Source: JAWLCQ01 sp041687095
Lineage (GTDB): Bacteria > Planctomycetota > Phycisphaerae > SM23-33
Assembly (NCBI GenBank): GCA_041687095.1
Contig: JAWLCQ010000143.1
Location: forward strand, 1 to 13,169
Direction of reading: 5' to 3'
Length of the DNA stretch: 13,169 nt
Positions within the stretch are counted from its first letter, which is position 1; each line of letters opens with the position of its first letter. Shown here in pieces: positions 12,847-13,169 of this stretch. The notes below the pieces were generated by a model, which ran no database searches, was not told where the DNA came from, and worked only from the letters and a program-made list of their open reading frames with translations. Position numbers and translations under genes: made by a program.

Positions 12847-13169
12847 ATGACCATCGACATCCTTGACAAGACGATCCCCGACCTGGAGGCCGCCCTCGCC
12901 CACGCCGGGCAGCCCCGCTACCGGGCGAAGCAGCTCGCCGACTGGGTCTACCGCAAGGGCGTGACGGACCCGCAGGCGATGACGAACCTGCCGCCCGCCC
13001 TCACCCAGCAGGTCCGCGTGCTGACCTCGCACGTGGTGCAGCGGAGCGAGAGCGGCGACGGGACCCTCAAGCTCCTCATCGAGTTGCACGACGCCCACCG
13101 CATCGAGGCCGTCCTCATCCCCGAGGAGGATCGGCGGACGGCGTGCGTGTCGACGCAGGTGGGCTGCCC
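12847..13169 (+). CDS. rlmN: 23S rRNA (adenine-2503-C2) methyltransferase RlmN, 5' part
   Basis: The frame stays open from ATG 12847 to the window end (107 complete codons), so the gene is cut by the boundary. It starts MTIDILDKTIPDLEAAL. It has the RYRAKQLADWVYRKGV motif (about residues 24-39) that is characteristic of the RlmN/Cfr N-terminal domain, and ends with EAVLIPEEDRRTACVSTQVGC. That ending is the entry into the radical-SAM domain; the CxxxCxxC cluster motif should continue just past the edge. RlmN methylates A2503 of 23S rRNA and A37 of some tRNAs. Cfr is an alternative, but the housekeeping context and sequence favour RlmN. Confidence 0.92.
   Translation, partial: MTIDILDKTIPDLEAALAHAGQPRYRAKQLADWVYRKGVTDPQAMTNLPPALTQQVRVLTSHVVQRSESGDGTLKLLIELHDAHRIEAVLIPEEDRRTACVSTQVGC

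Noticed and set aside
1..13169. A defence, toxin-antitoxin or secondary-metabolite system
   Set aside because: All supported genes are housekeeping, Fe-S, fermentation or small uncharacterised families, and none forms a recognisable defence or biosynthetic cassette.

Overview
The window is about 13.2 kb of very GC-rich bacterial chromosome. It carries single-copy housekeeping genes (ligA, ndk, cdsA, rlmN), an anaerobic pyruvate formate-lyase module, and intergenic spaces crowded with short repeats. Protein flavour, GC content, the CdsA signature variant and the gene mix suggest a planctomycete, perhaps of the Phycisphaerae. That placement is inference; there is no rRNA or other decisive marker. 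No tRNA, rRNA, CRISPR array, phage gene or transposase is visible.

Layout. (1) 1-450 is a non-coding repeat region. (2) 451-1149 holds an IscA/HesB-type Fe-S carrier followed by an ISC-type [2Fe-2S] ferredoxin. (3) 1223-1546 is a small DUF6504-like protein whose end overlaps a convergent FadR-type GntR regulator (1525-2268, minus strand). (4) A 306-bp divergent control region with clear dyads separates that regulator from pflB (pyruvate formate-lyase, 2575-4845). pflA, its radical-SAM activase (5048-5878), follows; between the two lies a structured heptamer repeat. (5) 5879-6368 is a repeat-rich gap with an 18-bp tandem array, a 175-bp palindromic element and a perfect 22-bp hairpin. (6) 6369-7430 is a URO-D/MtaA-like protein. 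(7) ndk-ligA is a tight minus-strand pair (10046 down to 7534). (8) 10047-10679 is a second repeat-rich gap containing an inverted second copy of the 175-bp element, framed by inverted heptamer arrays. (9) 10680-12785 holds cdsA, a DUF218/YdcF-like membrane protein and a nucleoside 2-deoxyribosyltransferase-like protein. rlmN starts at 12847 and runs off the window.

How the parts fit. The most coherent functional unit is gntR / pflB-pflA: cleavage of pyruvate with CoA to acetyl-CoA and formate under anoxia, probably controlled by the divergent metabolite-sensing regulator. The nearby Fe-S genes could help mature the [4Fe-4S] activase, but that link is only proximity.

The least ordinary content is intergenic. 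At least four gaps share one architecture: a short tandem array, a core, then the same unit in inverted orientation. The unit differs in sequence and period each time (35-bp units about 80-95 bp apart; 7-mers; different 7-mers; 9-mers). A separate 175-bp palindromic element occurs twice in opposite orientation with about 14 mismatches and no gaps, which looks like a REPIN/MITE-type non-autonomous repeat. Three genes also have a -10-like hexamer only 5-9 nt before their start codons, suggesting leaderless or near-leaderless transcripts. I found no defence system, biosynthetic cluster or other clearly new multi-gene system.
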